From the NCBI GenBank assembly GCA_905480405.1, contig CAJQQH010000047.1, forward strand, positions 1-40,957: a stretch of DNA of 40,957 nt, read 5' to 3'. Position 1 is the first letter of the stretch. Each line of letters opens with the position of its first letter. Source of the DNA: an uncultured Polaribacter sp. (lineage in GTDB: Bacteria > Bacteroidota > Bacteroidia > Flavobacteriales > Flavobacteriaceae). The translations under genes were made by a program, and so were the position numbers. The notes under the pieces are model-generated. The model saw nothing but the letters and a program-made list of their open reading frames with translations, was not told the DNA's origin and did no database searches. Shown here piece after piece: positions 23,092 through 32,939 of this stretch.

Positions 23092-25596
23092 ATGAAAACA
23101 AGATTACTTTTTATGCTGCTTTTTGTAAGTAGCTTATCGTTTGCACAAAACTGGTCGCAAGTTGGTGCAACACAATTTACAACAAACTTTGCCATAAATG
23201 GAGAAATAGCATTTGATAATGCAGGAGTTCCTTATGTACTTTATGAAAGTCCTACCAATAATGCTGTATACGTAATGAAATTTAACGGAACTAACTGGGT
23301 TGATGTTGGAAATGGTGCTATTTCAACAGAAGATTACGCTAATTTAGCTATAAAAATAAATCCTGTAACTAACCAACCATGGGTAGTTATGAGAGCTGCC
23401 GCAAATGGAACTGCAAGTAATGTAGATGTTTATAGTTACAATGGTACGTCATGGGTTATTGAAGGTGCTAACGTTGGTGCTAGTTTTTGGGGTTATAGTT
23501 TACAACTAAATTTTAGCGGATCTGGAGAACCTAGATTTGTTGGTATGATATCTGACGGAGGTAATTTAAGACCTCGTTTTTATTCGAAAAGCGGATCTAG
23601 TTGGTCAGGTAGTAGTGGTATTGTTGCAGCTAATGCAAGAGTAGATTATTATGATTATAATAACGGTGTTATAGCAGCAGATGGTAGTGTAAGAAGTTTT
23701 GGTTTTGGTGGTATCCCTACTGTGTTTCTTAATGCTCCTGCATTGACCAACTATCGTAAGGTTTCAGCAGGTGCCGATTATTTTGCTGTAAATGATGTTA
23801 CTAATGGTACAATTATTACAGGAAACTCAAATGCAACGATGACTCAGCCAACAGGAGTTTCTGGACATACAAATAATATATTAAAGTTTAGAGAGAGTAT
23901 AACAGACAATCAACAATATTTAATGTACTCAGACAGTAATGAGAATTTAATGTTTCAAACCTATAAATTTAATAACTCATGGGCAACACTACCTTCTATT
24001 GGACTAGCAACAAATACTACCGATTTCTTCGTAAAAATGGAAATGAACCCTGCAGATGGTAATATGTATGTATTGTATAAAGATGGTGCTAGAATGTCTG
24101 TTAAGAAATTTACGGTAGCACCACTTCTAAATTTATCTAGAGTATATATTGATACAAACGCAACTGGTACAGGCGATGGCTCTTCTTGGGCAGATGCATA
24201 TACTAGTATATCAGATGTTTTATATGTTTTAGGGTCTAGTACTACAGAGCTTTGGATTGCTTCTGGTACTTATAAGCCAGGAACTGATAGAGAAGATTCT
24301 TTTATTTTTAACAGAGACAATTTAGAGGTATATGGTGGGTTTGATGGTACTGAAACCTTAATCTCAGAAAGGGACATAGCGGCAAATCCAACCATTTTAT
24401 CTGGTGATTTAAATGGTAATGATACAGGAGTAGATTTTACAACATCTACCAGAGAAGACAACTCATTTCATGTAGTAAAAATTAACGCTGATGGTATTCT
24501 TTTAGACGGTTTAACCATACAGGATGGCCATGCAAGTGGTGGTACAGGTAATAATGAGGCCTCTGCTATATTAAAATTAGAAACGGCAAATACTTTAAAT
24601 TTAAAAAATTGTATCATTAAAAACAATGTGAGTTTATTAGCAGGAGCTGTTAGGGCTTTTTTTAACGATAATGGAACAATGAATATAGAAAATTGTATCG
24701 TTGAAGGAAATGTGTCCTCTTTTGGTGCAGGACTTTATGTTGGTACAAGAGATAACAGAACATTAAATGTAACTATTGTAAACAGTTTGTTTTCTAAAAA
24801 TATTTCTAAAGACTATAGTACTAGTAATAAAGGTTACTCAGGTAGCTCTGCTTGGATTAGAGCAAATGGGTCTGGTTCTTCCATAACAGCTAATATTGTT
24901 AATAGTACGTTTGCAAATAATCTAGACATAGGTACACAGACAGGTCTTACAAATAGAGGTACTCTAACTTTGTCAAGAGGAGGCTCAGGCAGAACATTTA
25001 ATGCTACCATTTCAAATTCAATATTTTATAATAATAGAGATCCTTTCGGAGATACAAGTTTGGCGGTTACGCAAGGTCATGCATCTTCAGTTAATTTTGT
25101 AGAAGTTAAAAATTCTATCGATGAGGATAACTTTTCTAATTTAACATATTTAACAAATACAAGTAGTTCAGATCCATTATTTAAAAATTTAATGAATAAT
25201 GATTTCTCACTACTAACAGGTTCACCTGCAATAGATACAGGAGATAATTCTGAAATCCCTACAGGTATTACATCTGATTTAGTAGGTAACCAACGTATAT
25301 ATAATACTACTGTAGATATGGGCGCTTATGAGTTTGGTTCTATACCTGTTTTAAGTACAGAAAATACAATAGTTTTAAGTGAAGCTAAAGTTTATCCTAA
25401 TCCTGTAAGAGATAATTTATACATAAAAAGTAAAGAAAACATCCTAAAAATAGAGGTATATAACCTGTTAGGTAAAAAGATAATTGAAAAGGAGAATAGT
25501 AGTTTTATAAACCTTTCTAATTTAAAAGCAAGTATTTATTTTGTAAGAGTATATACGCAAACAAATCGTATATCAAAGAGAATAATTAAAAACTGA
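23092..25596 (+). CDS. Secreted T9SS protein with propeller-like and beta-helix domains
   Basis: The 834-residue product has a Sec signal peptide (ending SSLSFAQ), an N-terminal region of about 330 residues with propeller-like repeats (MKFNGTNWVDVG, YSYNGTSWVIEG), then a right-handed beta-helix region from about 350 to 690 (VYIDTNATGTGDGSSWADAY; repeated NCIIKNN, NCIVEGN, NSLFSKN, NSTFANN rungs), and a C-terminal T9SS type A sorting domain (VYPNPVRDNLYIK to KRIIKN). It should be exported and anchored or released at the surface. Beta-helix proteins of this type include polysaccharide lyases and adhesins; no lyase active site is identifiable. Placed next to the LytTR locus and carrying the same promoter boxes, it is the best candidate for the system's output. 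Confidence 0.92.
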   Translation: MKTRLLFMLLFVSSLSFAQNWSQVGATQFTTNFAINGEIAFDNAGVPYVLYESPTNNAVYVMKFNGTNWVDVGNGAISTEDYANLAIKINPVTNQPWVVMRAAANGTASNVDVYSYNGTSWVIEGANVGASFWGYSLQLNFSGSGEPRFVGMISDGGNLRPRFYSKSGSSWSGSSGIVAANARVDYYDYNNGVIAADGSVRSFGFGGIPTVFLNAPALTNYRKVSAGADYFAVNDVTNGTIITGNSNATMTQPTGVSGHTNNILKFRESITDNQQYLMYSDSNENLMFQTYKFNNSWATLPSIGLATNTTDFFVKMEMNPADGNMYVLYKDGARMSVKKFTVAPLLNLSRVYIDTNATGTGDGSSWADAYTSISDVLYVLGSSTTELWIASGTYKPGTDREDSFIFNRDNLEVYGGFDGTETLISERDIAANPTILSGDLNGNDTGVDFTTSTREDNSFHVVKINADGILLDGLTIQDGHASGGTGNNEASAILKLETANTLNLKNCIIKNNVSLLAGAVRAFFNDNGTMNIENCIVEGNVSSFGAGLYVGTRDNRTLNVTIVNSLFSKNISKDYSTSNKGYSGSSAWIRANGSGSSITANIVNSTFANNLDIGTQTGLTNRGTLTLSRGGSGRTFNATISNSIFYNNRDPFGDTSLAVTQGHASSVNFVEVKNSIDEDNFSNLTYLTNTSSSDPLFKNLMNNDFSLLTGSPAIDTGDNSEIPTGITSDLVGNQRIYNTTVDMGAYEFGSIPVLSTENTIVLSEAKVYPNPVRDNLYIKSKENILKIEVYNLLGKKIIEKENSSFINLSNLKASIYFVRVYTQTNRISKRIIKN

Positions 25597-25620
25597 TTTT
25601 AGGAGAGCGTTTATAATCTA

Positions 25621-25657
25621 AAATTCCCTAGAAGTATTTACTTTTTAGGGAATTTTT
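25621..25657. terminator. Bidirectional terminator between convergent genes
   Basis: AAATTCCCTA (25621-25630) pairs with TAGGGAATTT (25646-25655), and inside it AAGTA pairs with TACTT. T-rich sequence follows on the plus strand and A-rich sequence precedes it, giving T's on the other strand. It lies between the secreted-protein gene and the convergent DUF423 gene and can serve both. Confidence 0.8.
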
Positions 25658-25664
25658 ATTGGTG

Positions 25665-26045
25665 TTAAATTGTGATAAATTTATAAATTAAGAGCAGCCA
25701 ACCTAAAACTAAAAACAACCCTCCAAGTGGAGTAATAGGTCCTAAAAATTTTAGTTTTTTATTTTTTGCTGATGAAATTACCAAACCATATATTGAGAAA
25801 GAAAACAAGATTATACCAATTATAAAAGCATAAGTGATATAAGAATGAATACTAGTTTTTGTGTCTAAATTAAAACCTAAAGTTATCAATACAATTGCAT
25901 GATACATTTGATATTTAACACCCGTTTCAAAACTTTGTAATTGATCAGAAGTTAGTTTTTTCTTTAATAAGTGCGCTCCAAAAGCACCAAATATTACAGC
26001 TGTAAATCCGAATAAAGAACCAAAAATTAATGCTATTTGTGTCAT
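25665..26045 (-). CDS. DUF423 family inner-membrane protein
   Basis: A 126-residue membrane protein of the DUF423 (YgdD) family. It shows the conserved AVIFGAFGAHLLK motif near residue 15-28 and YQMYHAIVLITLG near residue 45, and four predicted membrane helices. The family's function is unknown. It starts nine bases after the stop of the large phosphoesterase gene, so it is probably the last gene of the long minus-strand transcript, ending at the shared terminator at 25621-25657. Confidence 0.93.
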   Translation of the reverse strand: MTQIALIFGSLFGFTAVIFGAFGAHLLKKKLTSDQLQSFETGVKYQMYHAIVLITLGFNLDTKTSIHSYITYAFIIGIILFSFSIYGLVISSAKNKKLKFLGPITPLGGLFLVLGWLLLIYKFITI

Positions 26046-26054
26046 AATAAATTA

Positions 26055-29000
26055 TTAAAATGCAAATCCGAAGTTTACTGCTAATCTTACCCCATCATCA
26101 CTATTAAAAACAGAAAGATTTCCAGATACCATATTTGCTGCGTTAAAGAAAACTCCACCTCCAACAGATGTGTTAAAAGTTGTGTTTTTAAAAGTTGTAT
26201 TTTGTTGCCCCCAAACACTTCCATAATCAAAACCTCCAAAAACACCAATATTTAAAGGAACAAGACTTGTTTTAAAACGTCTTAGATTTAATCGAATATC
26301 AGAACTATGATAAAAAGAGTTTTTGCCTGTAAATCGCTGATTTCTATATCCTCTTAAACCATCATTTCCACCAATATTTGCAGCTTGATAAAATTCATAT
26401 CCATCACCGAAAGTAAAATGAGATTTTAGTTTTGTAGCAAAAACTAGTTGCCCGCTAGAAACTAGTTTATGATCAAAAGAAATGGAAGGTATAAAATAGC
26501 CAAAATTATTTTTATTATTTATATTGGTAGTGTAACCTGTTATTAATCCTATTTTCATTCCCATTGTAGGGAAAGCAGCGTTGTCTGTATTTTCAAAATG
26601 GTAACTGGCTTCTGTGTTTAAGAATTTCTGACTTTCAAAAACTGGGTCGTTTACACTAAATTCATTATTTACAAATCGGTTAGCTGTGTTTTCAATTTTG
26701 GTAGTTTGGTAGTTTATTCCTAACTTTATTTCTGCATCTAAATCCCCTTTCCAATTTAAGAAAGTACCAGCAAGAAATTTTCTAATTTTTACTCTATTAT
26801 AATCTTCTTCCTTTATATCGTCTGCTTCTAAATTTATTGAGTTATTACCTAATCCAAAAAAGTTCATTGCAAAATTAGGACTCGTTATAGTTGCACTAAA
26901 ACCAAGATTCCAATTATTAATTACATTCGCTATTTCAGAAGAGTAATTAAGTTCAAAACCGTTAGTGGCAAAATAGTAAGAAGCAGAAAAAGTATGCTGA
27001 GAACTAAAAGGATTTCTTTCAAATCCATTAACTGTGTAGGTATTTAAAAAGCCTAATTTAATACCATCATCTGGATTAAAGCCAATTGTTGGTGTACTAA
27101 TGTTTTGACTGTTTTTAAGCTTCTTATAATTATAAACATTTGTTTCATAATCATCGGTAAGTTTTTTCTTTCCTTTGTTTGTTATAAATGTGTTTTTCTT
27201 CGATTTATAATCATAAACAATTACTTTTTTTCCATTCAGAATATTATAAGTATCATTGTTTTGCCCTCCAATTAACCTTATTTTAATTAAATTTTCTCCA
27301 TCACCTTTAACAATAAATTTATCTTCATCATCTAATGCGTAAATCCAAATTTCTTTAGCTTCATTTATATTGTAAGTTCGTTGATGAAAAATGTCATCTT
27401 TCTCACCTTTTATTATTCGATAGCCTGTAACTTTTGTATCTCCTTTGGGTAACCTTTCAATTTCAAACCAATCATCTTTTTGGGTACCAACTATTACCTG
27501 AAATTTATTTAAATGATAATAATAGGAATCAGAAATTTTTTGTAGATTTCTCTTTCTACCTTCCAGCTTTTTTTTAATTTCTTGAATAGTTATGTCTTTT
27601 ACTTCATCAGGAAAACTAGAAAAAGCATCATCAATAACAGAAGTAGAAATTTTATTTTGTATTAATTGTACTTGAGTATCCCATACTTTTTTATTAGATC
27701 TAGAAATTAGAACCATGTCTAAAGGATAAGGTTCTAGATTAAACCATTTAGGGCTTTTTAACTCCTCTGAATACGATTGCATTAATCGCAAAGCGGGTAC
27801 TAGTTTTGTAGCTACATTTAACAATGCACCATCTCCAAAAATGGAAAAAGCTTGATCTCTATCTCTAGGAATTGGTCTATAAATTATTTGTTTTTTTTCT
27901 TTAAAAACAGCCCACCTCCATTGATCTTCGTGTCTGTCCCAATCACCAATTAGCATGTCAAATAAACGTGCTTTTATATAAGCTTCTTCATCTAATAAGT
28001 GATTTTCGTTTTTGCTTAAATTCTTCAGTAATTCATCTGTACTAATCACATTATCAGAAAAACCAAAACTGGCCTTATCGCCATGACCAGAAGCAGCACG
28101 TTCTTCAATCATATATAATTCATCTCCAAATTCATTATTAAAATGCCTTAAACTATTTTGTTTTGGAATGTAATATAAAACAGGATTTGTATGATAAACA
28201 CCAATAGCATCAGATAATTTACCTATAGTAAACGGTGCATAAGGATGTGAACCCGTAAATACATCAGATAATAAATTTTCTGTAGCAGTGTCATTAAATT
28301 GTCCTTCTATATATTGGTCTTTAAAAGCAACAGCTTGTAAATATTGAACAGCATTTTTACGTAAAGCTCTCATAACATATTCTCGCCCTTGTTTATCTTT
28401 TAATCTTAAGGATTTAGATTGATGACCGCCACCTTTTCTAATAGGTTTTAAACCACCAAAAAGAGTGTCTAAGTTTACTGTTGCTGCTTTTACTTCTGTA
28501 CCAAAATATTTTCGATAACGTTCTCCCCATAAAAAACGATAGGTTCCACTTTTGTTAATTTCTTTTTGGGTATAAATAGAAGCTTTTTCAAATGCATTTG
28601 TATTAACAGTAAAAGTTGATGTGTAATCTTTCTTTTTCTCTGCCTCAAAAATTTGAGTCTCATAAACAATTTTACTATCATTTACGCTATAAAATTTTAC
28701 AGTTGATGAACCATCTTTATAAACATCTAATTTTGCAAAGCCTTGTGCACCATAGGTAAATTTTGCACCTTCAGATAATTTTGTGGCTGTGGTTTTAGAT
28801 CCAGATCCACTCACTATTTGATGAATATTGTCTTTTAAAATGTACTGTAAATTATGATCATGACCAGAAACAAAAATGGTTTTTTCATTTGCTTGAGATA
28901 AGGTAACAATACGTTTTTTTAGCTCATTATACTTCTTGTTTTCAATATCAGTATTTGTAAGTCCAGAGGTTTTACGTATTATGTTTTTTAAAGTACCCAA

Positions 29001-29738
29001 AACTGGTAAAGGTGTCATATGACTTTTAAAAGAATATTTTCCTCCATGAGACCCATTAGTAAACATTGGGTGATGCATGGCTATAATTGTGGTTTTACCT
29101 CTCGCTTTTTTAATCAATCCTTCAAACTCATCAAAAAATTTACTTCTGGTTTTTATTTCACAATTGTCATTTATAGTAGGATGATTGTCCCAGTTTGTTA
29201 AATACCAATGTGTATCTACAATAATTAAGACGATGTTTTTGTTGATATCTACTTTTGCTAATGGACAGCCATTTTGAGGTAAAAAAGAGTTTTTCTTTAA
29301 TGCTTTTTGCACTAAGTTTTCTTCTCTTTTTAAGCCTTCTAAGCCATGATACCAATCATGGTTTCCTGGAATAAAAATAGATTTTCCTTTAAATTCTTTT
29401 GCAACATCTGTTTGAGCAGTTATTCTTCTTTTTGCTAAAGAATATTCTTTAGATTTTTTCTTTGGTATACCTGTTTCGTATACGTTATCACCCAAAAAAA
29501 GTAATGTTGATTTCTTTTTAGCGTTTTTAATTTTTTCTTTTAAATAAATTAATGCGGGTGAATCTTTATCTATTGTAGAGTTGCCAGCATCGCCAATTAA
29601 GTAAAAAGAATGTGAAATTTTTGTACTGTCTTTTGTTGTAATCGAATTTTGATTTTCTGCAATTTGAATTTTAGATGTTGCACAAGCAGAAATCAATACT
29701 ATAAGAAAAAGAAATACTAATTTTTTAAATAGTTTCAT
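26055..29738 (-). CDS. Metallophosphoesterase / kinase-like / beta-barrel lipoprotein
   Basis: The 1227-residue protein starts with a lipoprotein signal (LISAC, Cys19). Residues ~43-350 are a calcineurin-like phosphoesterase with metal ligands in GDAGN (Asp50), GDN (83-85), GNHDW (125-129), MHHP (221-224) and GHDH (292-295). Residues ~400-840 contain GGGHQS, YVMRALRK (454-461), GDWDRHEDQW (598-607) and PRDRDQAF (624-631), arranged like the glycine loop, lysine, catalytic Asp and metal Asp of FAM20/CotH/PI4K-like kinases. From ~870 to the terminal Phe is an Omp85/surface-antigen-like beta-barrel (GNDGLRGYRNQRF, FGGFDYGSVWG). Predicted at the outer membrane. The barrel and esterase calls are confident; the kinase-like call is my inference. 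Located 9 bases after the MobA-like gene. Confidence 0.88.
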   Translation of the reverse strand: MKLFKKLVFLFLIVLISACATSKIQIAENQNSITTKDSTKISHSFYLIGDAGNSTIDKDSPALIYLKEKIKNAKKKSTLLFLGDNVYETGIPKKKSKEYSLAKRRITAQTDVAKEFKGKSIFIPGNHDWYHGLEGLKREENLVQKALKKNSFLPQNGCPLAKVDINKNIVLIIVDTHWYLTNWDNHPTINDNCEIKTRSKFFDEFEGLIKKARGKTTIIAMHHPMFTNGSHGGKYSFKSHMTPLPVLGTLKNIIRKTSGLTNTDIENKKYNELKKRIVTLSQANEKTIFVSGHDHNLQYILKDNIHQIVSGSGSKTTATKLSEGAKFTYGAQGFAKLDVYKDGSSTVKFYSVNDSKIVYETQIFEAEKKKDYTSTFTVNTNAFEKASIYTQKEINKSGTYRFLWGERYRKYFGTEVKAATVNLDTLFGGLKPIRKGGGHQSKSLRLKDKQGREYVMRALRKNAVQYLQAVAFKDQYIEGQFNDTATENLLSDVFTGSHPYAPFTIGKLSDAIGVYHTNPVLYYIPKQNSLRHFNNEFGDELYMIEERAASGHGDKASFGFSDNVISTDELLKNLSKNENHLLDEEAYIKARLFDMLIGDWDRHEDQWRWAVFKEKKQIIYRPIPRDRDQAFSIFGDGALLNVATKLVPALRLMQSYSEELKSPKWFNLEPYPLDMVLISRSNKKVWDTQVQLIQNKISTSVIDDAFSSFPDEVKDITIQEIKKKLEGRKRNLQKISDSYYYHLNKFQVIVGTQKDDWFEIERLPKGDTKVTGYRIIKGEKDDIFHQRTYNINEAKEIWIYALDDEDKFIVKGDGENLIKIRLIGGQNNDTYNILNGKKVIVYDYKSKKNTFITNKGKKKLTDDYETNVYNYKKLKNSQNISTPTIGFNPDDGIKLGFLNTYTVNGFERNPFSSQHTFSASYYFATNGFELNYSSEIANVINNWNLGFSATITSPNFAMNFFGLGNNSINLEADDIKEEDYNRVKIRKFLAGTFLNWKGDLDAEIKLGINYQTTKIENTANRFVNNEFSVNDPVFESQKFLNTEASYHFENTDNAAFPTMGMKIGLITGYTTNINNKNNFGYFIPSISFDHKLVSSGQLVFATKLKSHFTFGDGYEFYQAANIGGNDGLRGYRNQRFTGKNSFYHSSDIRLNLRRFKTSLVPLNIGVFGGFDYGSVWGQQNTTFKNTTFNTSVGGGVFFNAANMVSGNLSVFNSDDGVRLAVNFGFAF

Positions 29739-29747
29739 GTTACAAAA

Positions 29748-30350
29748 TTAGCTATTAATTAATGAATTTTTGTAAAGTCTTAGTTCTTCTTTAGTATCTA
29801 TGTCAAAAAAGTTTGATGTTTCTTTTGGAGTGATTACTTCATTTTTTTTTGAGTTGATAAATGTTTTTGCTCCTTTATCTCCTTTTATTAACAATAATTC
29901 AGAGAAAAGTTGTTTTGGGAAAATTGCTGGAACACCAAAGAAATCACCATAATTAGAAGCAATTATTTTAGTTTGATTTTCTTTAAATAACCCAAATAAA
30001 GATTTTAGGTAAGTAATTTCTATAGCTGGCTGATCTGCGAGTAAAATAAAAACTCCATCAAAATGTAAATTGTTTTCTTTAAAGTATTGTAAACCAGATA
30101 TAACACTAGAGCTTAGTCCATTGTTAAAGTTTTTGTTTTCAATAAAATGAATGTTTTTTAACCTGATTTCTGTTTTTATTTTATCAATATTAGCTCCCAA
30201 AACACAAAAAACATGTTCAGAAAAAAGTTGTTTAGCTTTGTCTAATGTAATGTCTAATAATGTTTTATTGTTTATTTTCTCGAGCTGTTTTATGCTTTTC
30301 ATTCTTGATGATTTTCCAGCAGCTAACACTAAAACAGCAATATTTATCAT
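29748..30350 (-). CDS. MobA/MocA-like nucleotidyltransferase
   Basis: This 200-residue protein has the NTP-binding signature LVLAAGKSSRMKSIKQL at residues 7-23 (LAAGxSxRM with a downstream Lys) and LLADQPAI near residue 102, the acidic motif that binds metal. The size and motifs fit CTP:molybdopterin cytidylyltransferase (MocA) and relatives, which finish the molybdenum cofactor of hydroxylases. Its ATG directly abuts the stop of the XdhC gene, whose family inserts that cofactor. No molybdenum hydroxylase gene lies in the window, so the client enzyme is elsewhere. Other nucleotidyltransferase roles are not excluded. Confidence 0.85.
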   Translation of the reverse strand: MINIAVLVLAAGKSSRMKSIKQLEKINNKTLLDITLDKAKQLFSEHVFCVLGANIDKIKTEIRLKNIHFIENKNFNNGLSSSVISGLQYFKENNLHFDGVFILLADQPAIEITYLKSLFGLFKENQTKIIASNYGDFFGVPAIFPKQLFSELLLIKGDKGAKTFINSKKNEVITPKETSNFFDIDTKEELRLYKNSLINS

Positions 30351-31373
30351 TTAATGAGAATGAATTTTATCGTTAATTTTTCGCAAAGAAAAAGGTTCTT
30401 TTTTACGAGTTACAGATAGAATTTCTGCAACAATTGAAAGTGCAATTTCTTCTGGAGTTTGCGCACCAATATGCAAACCAGCAGGTGTGTAAATGTTGTC
30501 TATAAATTCTTCAGAAATATCAGGTACAAAATCAAAAAGTTCGTTAAACAAACGCTCTCTTCTTTTGGGAGCACCTAAAATTCCTATATATTTTGGATTG
30601 TGTTTAACTAGTTGAATTACGTATTTTAAATCCTGTACGTAACTATGATTCATAACAACAATGGCCGTATTCTCTTCTATGTTTGTGAATTCTATTGTTT
30701 CTGGAGTGTTACCAGTAACCGAATTTGCTCCAGGGAAATCTTTTAATTGTTTGCTATCTTTTGCAGAGGTAATTACATCAATTTCCCAACCTAAAGTAGT
30801 AGCAACTTTACACAATTTAACAGCATCATGTTCTCCACCAATTATTATCAGTTTAAAACTAGGTTGTATAGTCTGAGTAAAATTAGCAAGGTTTTTTTTA
30901 TCCCGATAATTAAATGTTTCAGAAAATACAAATTGTTCTTTGTTGTAAAAAGTTACAACAGAGCCAAAATTACCAAAGCTCTCATTTTCTTTTGTAAAAA
31001 CGCTTTCAATTTGTATCGTTTCTCTTTTTAAATTTGCTTTAGTAAAACGAGTAATAAATTTATTAGAAACTAAAAAAGGTTCTATTAAAACATATAATAT
31101 ACCTTCGCAACCTAATTTATATCTACCATCGTATGTAATAACTTTTGGTTTGTTGTCTAGAAAAATACTTTTTGATCTGTGAATAATTTCTTTTTCTACA
31201 CAACCACCACTTACAGCTCCCACAGAATTAAAATCGCTAGAAATTAACATTCTTACACCTGGTTTTCTATAAGAAGAACCTTCTAAATACACTACGGTTG
31301 CCAAAACATTTTTTAAACCATTTTGTTGATTTATAAAGGCTTGACTAATAATTTCTTTGAGTTCGTGATTCAT
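30351..31373 (-). CDS. XdhC/CoxI family protein
   Basis: The 340-residue protein has the N-terminal XdhC_CoxI domain (LATVVYLEGSSYRKPGVRML near residue 24, GAVSGGCVEKEI near residue 52) and a C-terminal Rossmann domain (LIIIGGEHDA near residue 177; YIGILGAPKRRERL near residue 271). XdhC proteins bind and sulfurate or insert molybdenum cofactor into xanthine-dehydrogenase-type enzymes. It is directly followed by the MobA-like gene, a functional pair. The usual GGGH of the Rossmann loop reads GGEH here, a modest deviation. It begins 43 bases after the zinc-ribbon gene and may belong to the same transcript. Confidence 0.9.
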   Translation of the reverse strand: MNHELKEIISQAFINQQNGLKNVLATVVYLEGSSYRKPGVRMLISSDFNSVGAVSGGCVEKEIIHRSKSIFLDNKPKVITYDGRYKLGCEGILYVLIEPFLVSNKFITRFTKANLKRETIQIESVFTKENESFGNFGSVVTFYNKEQFVFSETFNYRDKKNLANFTQTIQPSFKLIIIGGEHDAVKLCKVATTLGWEIDVITSAKDSKQLKDFPGANSVTGNTPETIEFTNIEENTAIVVMNHSYVQDLKYVIQLVKHNPKYIGILGAPKRRERLFNELFDFVPDISEEFIDNIYTPAGLHIGAQTPEEIALSIVAEILSVTRKKEPFSLRKINDKIHSH

Positions 31374-31416
31374 TAATAAAAACTAATATTCAGGCCTAAA
31401 TATAAAGCTTTTAAAC

Positions 31417-31689
31417 TTATAATTTATAACCTACTTTGCAAGTTTCGCATTCATAATTATCTTCATTTATTGCAATTCCGCTGATATTGTTTTCTACAAT
31501 TTTCTTAATAAAGTTGTTATAGATTTGATCATTTCCTATTAATTTATTTCCCTTATTTTGTTTGTAAAACTCGCCTTCCCACTCTTGTTTGCCCCAACAA
31601 TTAGGACAAACTCCAACAGGTGCTATTTCAGTAGTGTTTCCTACCGCTTTAGAATTAAAGTAATTTTTTATATTTTCTATAAAACTCAT
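31417..31689 (-). CDS. Small zinc-ribbon protein
   Basis: A 90-residue protein with two Cys pairs, CPNCWG near residue 28 and CETC near residue 82, which likely bind one zinc ion. The GKQEWEGEFY segment between them is acidic and aromatic. I recognise the pattern as a small family found in Flavobacteriia but know no function. It lies 16 bases after the hydrolase/OsmC gene, at the end of the repair cluster, and may take part in redox sensing or act as a protein partner. Not a transcription factor of a known family. Confidence 0.75.
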   Translation of the reverse strand: MSFIENIKNYFNSKAVGNTTEIAPVGVCPNCWGKQEWEGEFYKQNKGNKLIGNDQIYNNFIKKIVENNISGIAINEDNYECETCKVGYKL

Positions 31690-31705
31690 TTATTTTGTAT
31701 TTAGT

Positions 31706-32923
31706 TTAGACTAATTCTGTTTCTATAATAATGTCGCTTTGTAGTGTTTTATGAACAGGACATTTAGAAGCAATTTCTTTTAACCTCTTAATTTGCTTTT
31801 CATCTAAATTTCCAACAAACTTCAGTTTCTTATTTAAGTGATCAAAACGAGTTGGTTTTTCTATATCAATATCTAAATCGTCGCTATGTTTTTTTGAATA
31901 AGTTATATAAACAAAAACCTCTTGTAAATCCCATTTTTTATGTGTTGCATACATTTTTAACGTCATAACTGTACATGCAGCTAAACCTGCGCTTAAAAAA
32001 TCGTAAGGCGAAGGTCCAAAATCATCACCACCAATATTTGCAGGTTCATCGGCAATAAAAGAATGTTTTTTAGTTTGAATAGATGTTGTAAAATTATCTT
32101 CTAATAGGTTTAAATGACCAACTAATTGCTCACCCTCAGTAGAAATCATGTTGTTTTCTTCAGGTTCAAAATAACGTTCTACCCAAGTGCCAATCATGTT
32201 ACCAACATAAATACTATCTTTTGGTCTCGATAATAAGTGATCTGCATCATCTAAACTTACAAAACTTTTTGGATGAATTGCGTTGTGATAAATTTCATGC
32301 GCATTTTCTATACCAACAACTTTATCAAAAGGAGCATGCATTACCAAAATAGGTTTTCTTAAATCTTTTATTATTTCTGGTAAATCTGTTTTGCTAAAAT
32401 CGTCTACAAATTCTTGATTTATTTTAAAAGGACGACCTCCAATTTTAACTTCTACGTCGCCTTTTTTTGGAATGTCATTTATTCCGTGAGAAAATAAATG
32501 AGTTACATGACCAACAGTTGCAGGCGCACCAACAGTAGCAACTGCTTTTATGTTTTCTAATTTAGAGGCAGCAACAATAACAGCGGCTCCGCCTAATGAA
32601 TGACCAACTAATAAGGAAGGTGTTTTGTAGTTTTTTTCTAAAAAAGTATTAACGTCTAATAAATCTTCTACGTTTGCAGAAAAATGACTTTCAGCAAACT
32701 CTCCTTCACTTCTTCCTAAACCTGTAAAATCGAATCTTAAAACTCCAAAACCATGATTAGATAAAGAACGACTAATGTTTTTTACAGCATTAAAATTACT
32801 GTTACAAGAAAAACAATGTGCAAAAATGGCAAACTGATTTGGTTTTTGGTTTGCAGGTAATTCTAAATACGCTTGTAACTTTAAGCCTTTTCTATTTTCA
32901 ATTTCTAATCTTACAGTATTCAT
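31706..32923 (-). CDS. Bifunctional alpha/beta hydrolase / OsmC family protein
   Basis: The 405-residue fusion combines an alpha/beta hydrolase (residues 1-~245; nucleophile Ser in VGHSLGGAA, an Asp in [10 protein letters not shown] and a His in DADHLL) with a C-terminal OsmC domain (~265-405). The OsmC peroxidatic and resolving cysteines are visible in [14 protein letters not shown] and SKCPVHKTL, so hydroperoxide reduction is expected. This fusion is known from Bacteroidota and others. The location beside methionine sulfoxide reductases supports a role in oxidative-damage defence. The hydrolase substrate is unknown. 16 bases follow the second msrA. Confidence 0.93.
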   Translation of the reverse strand: MNTVRLEIENRKGLKLQAYLELPANQKPNQFAIFAHCFSCNSNFNAVKNISRSLSNHGFGVLRFDFTGLGRSEGEFAESHFSANVEDLLDVNTFLEKNYKTPSLLVGHSLGGAAVIVAASKLENIKAVATVGAPATVGHVTHLFSHGINDIPKKGDVEVKIGGRPFKINQEFVDDFSKTDLPEIIKDLRKPILVMHAPFDKVVGIENAHEIYHNAIHPKSFVSLDDADHLLSRPKDSIYVGNMIGTWVERYFEPEENNMISTEGEQLVGHLNLLEDNFTTSIQTKKHSFIADEPANIGGDDFGPSPYDFLSAGLAACTVMTLKMYATHKKWDLQEVFVYITYSKKHSDDLDIDIEKPTRFDHLNKKLKFVGNLDEKQIKRLKEIASKCPVHKTLQSDIIIETELV

Positions 32924-32939
32924 TCTTTTTTTTAATTTT

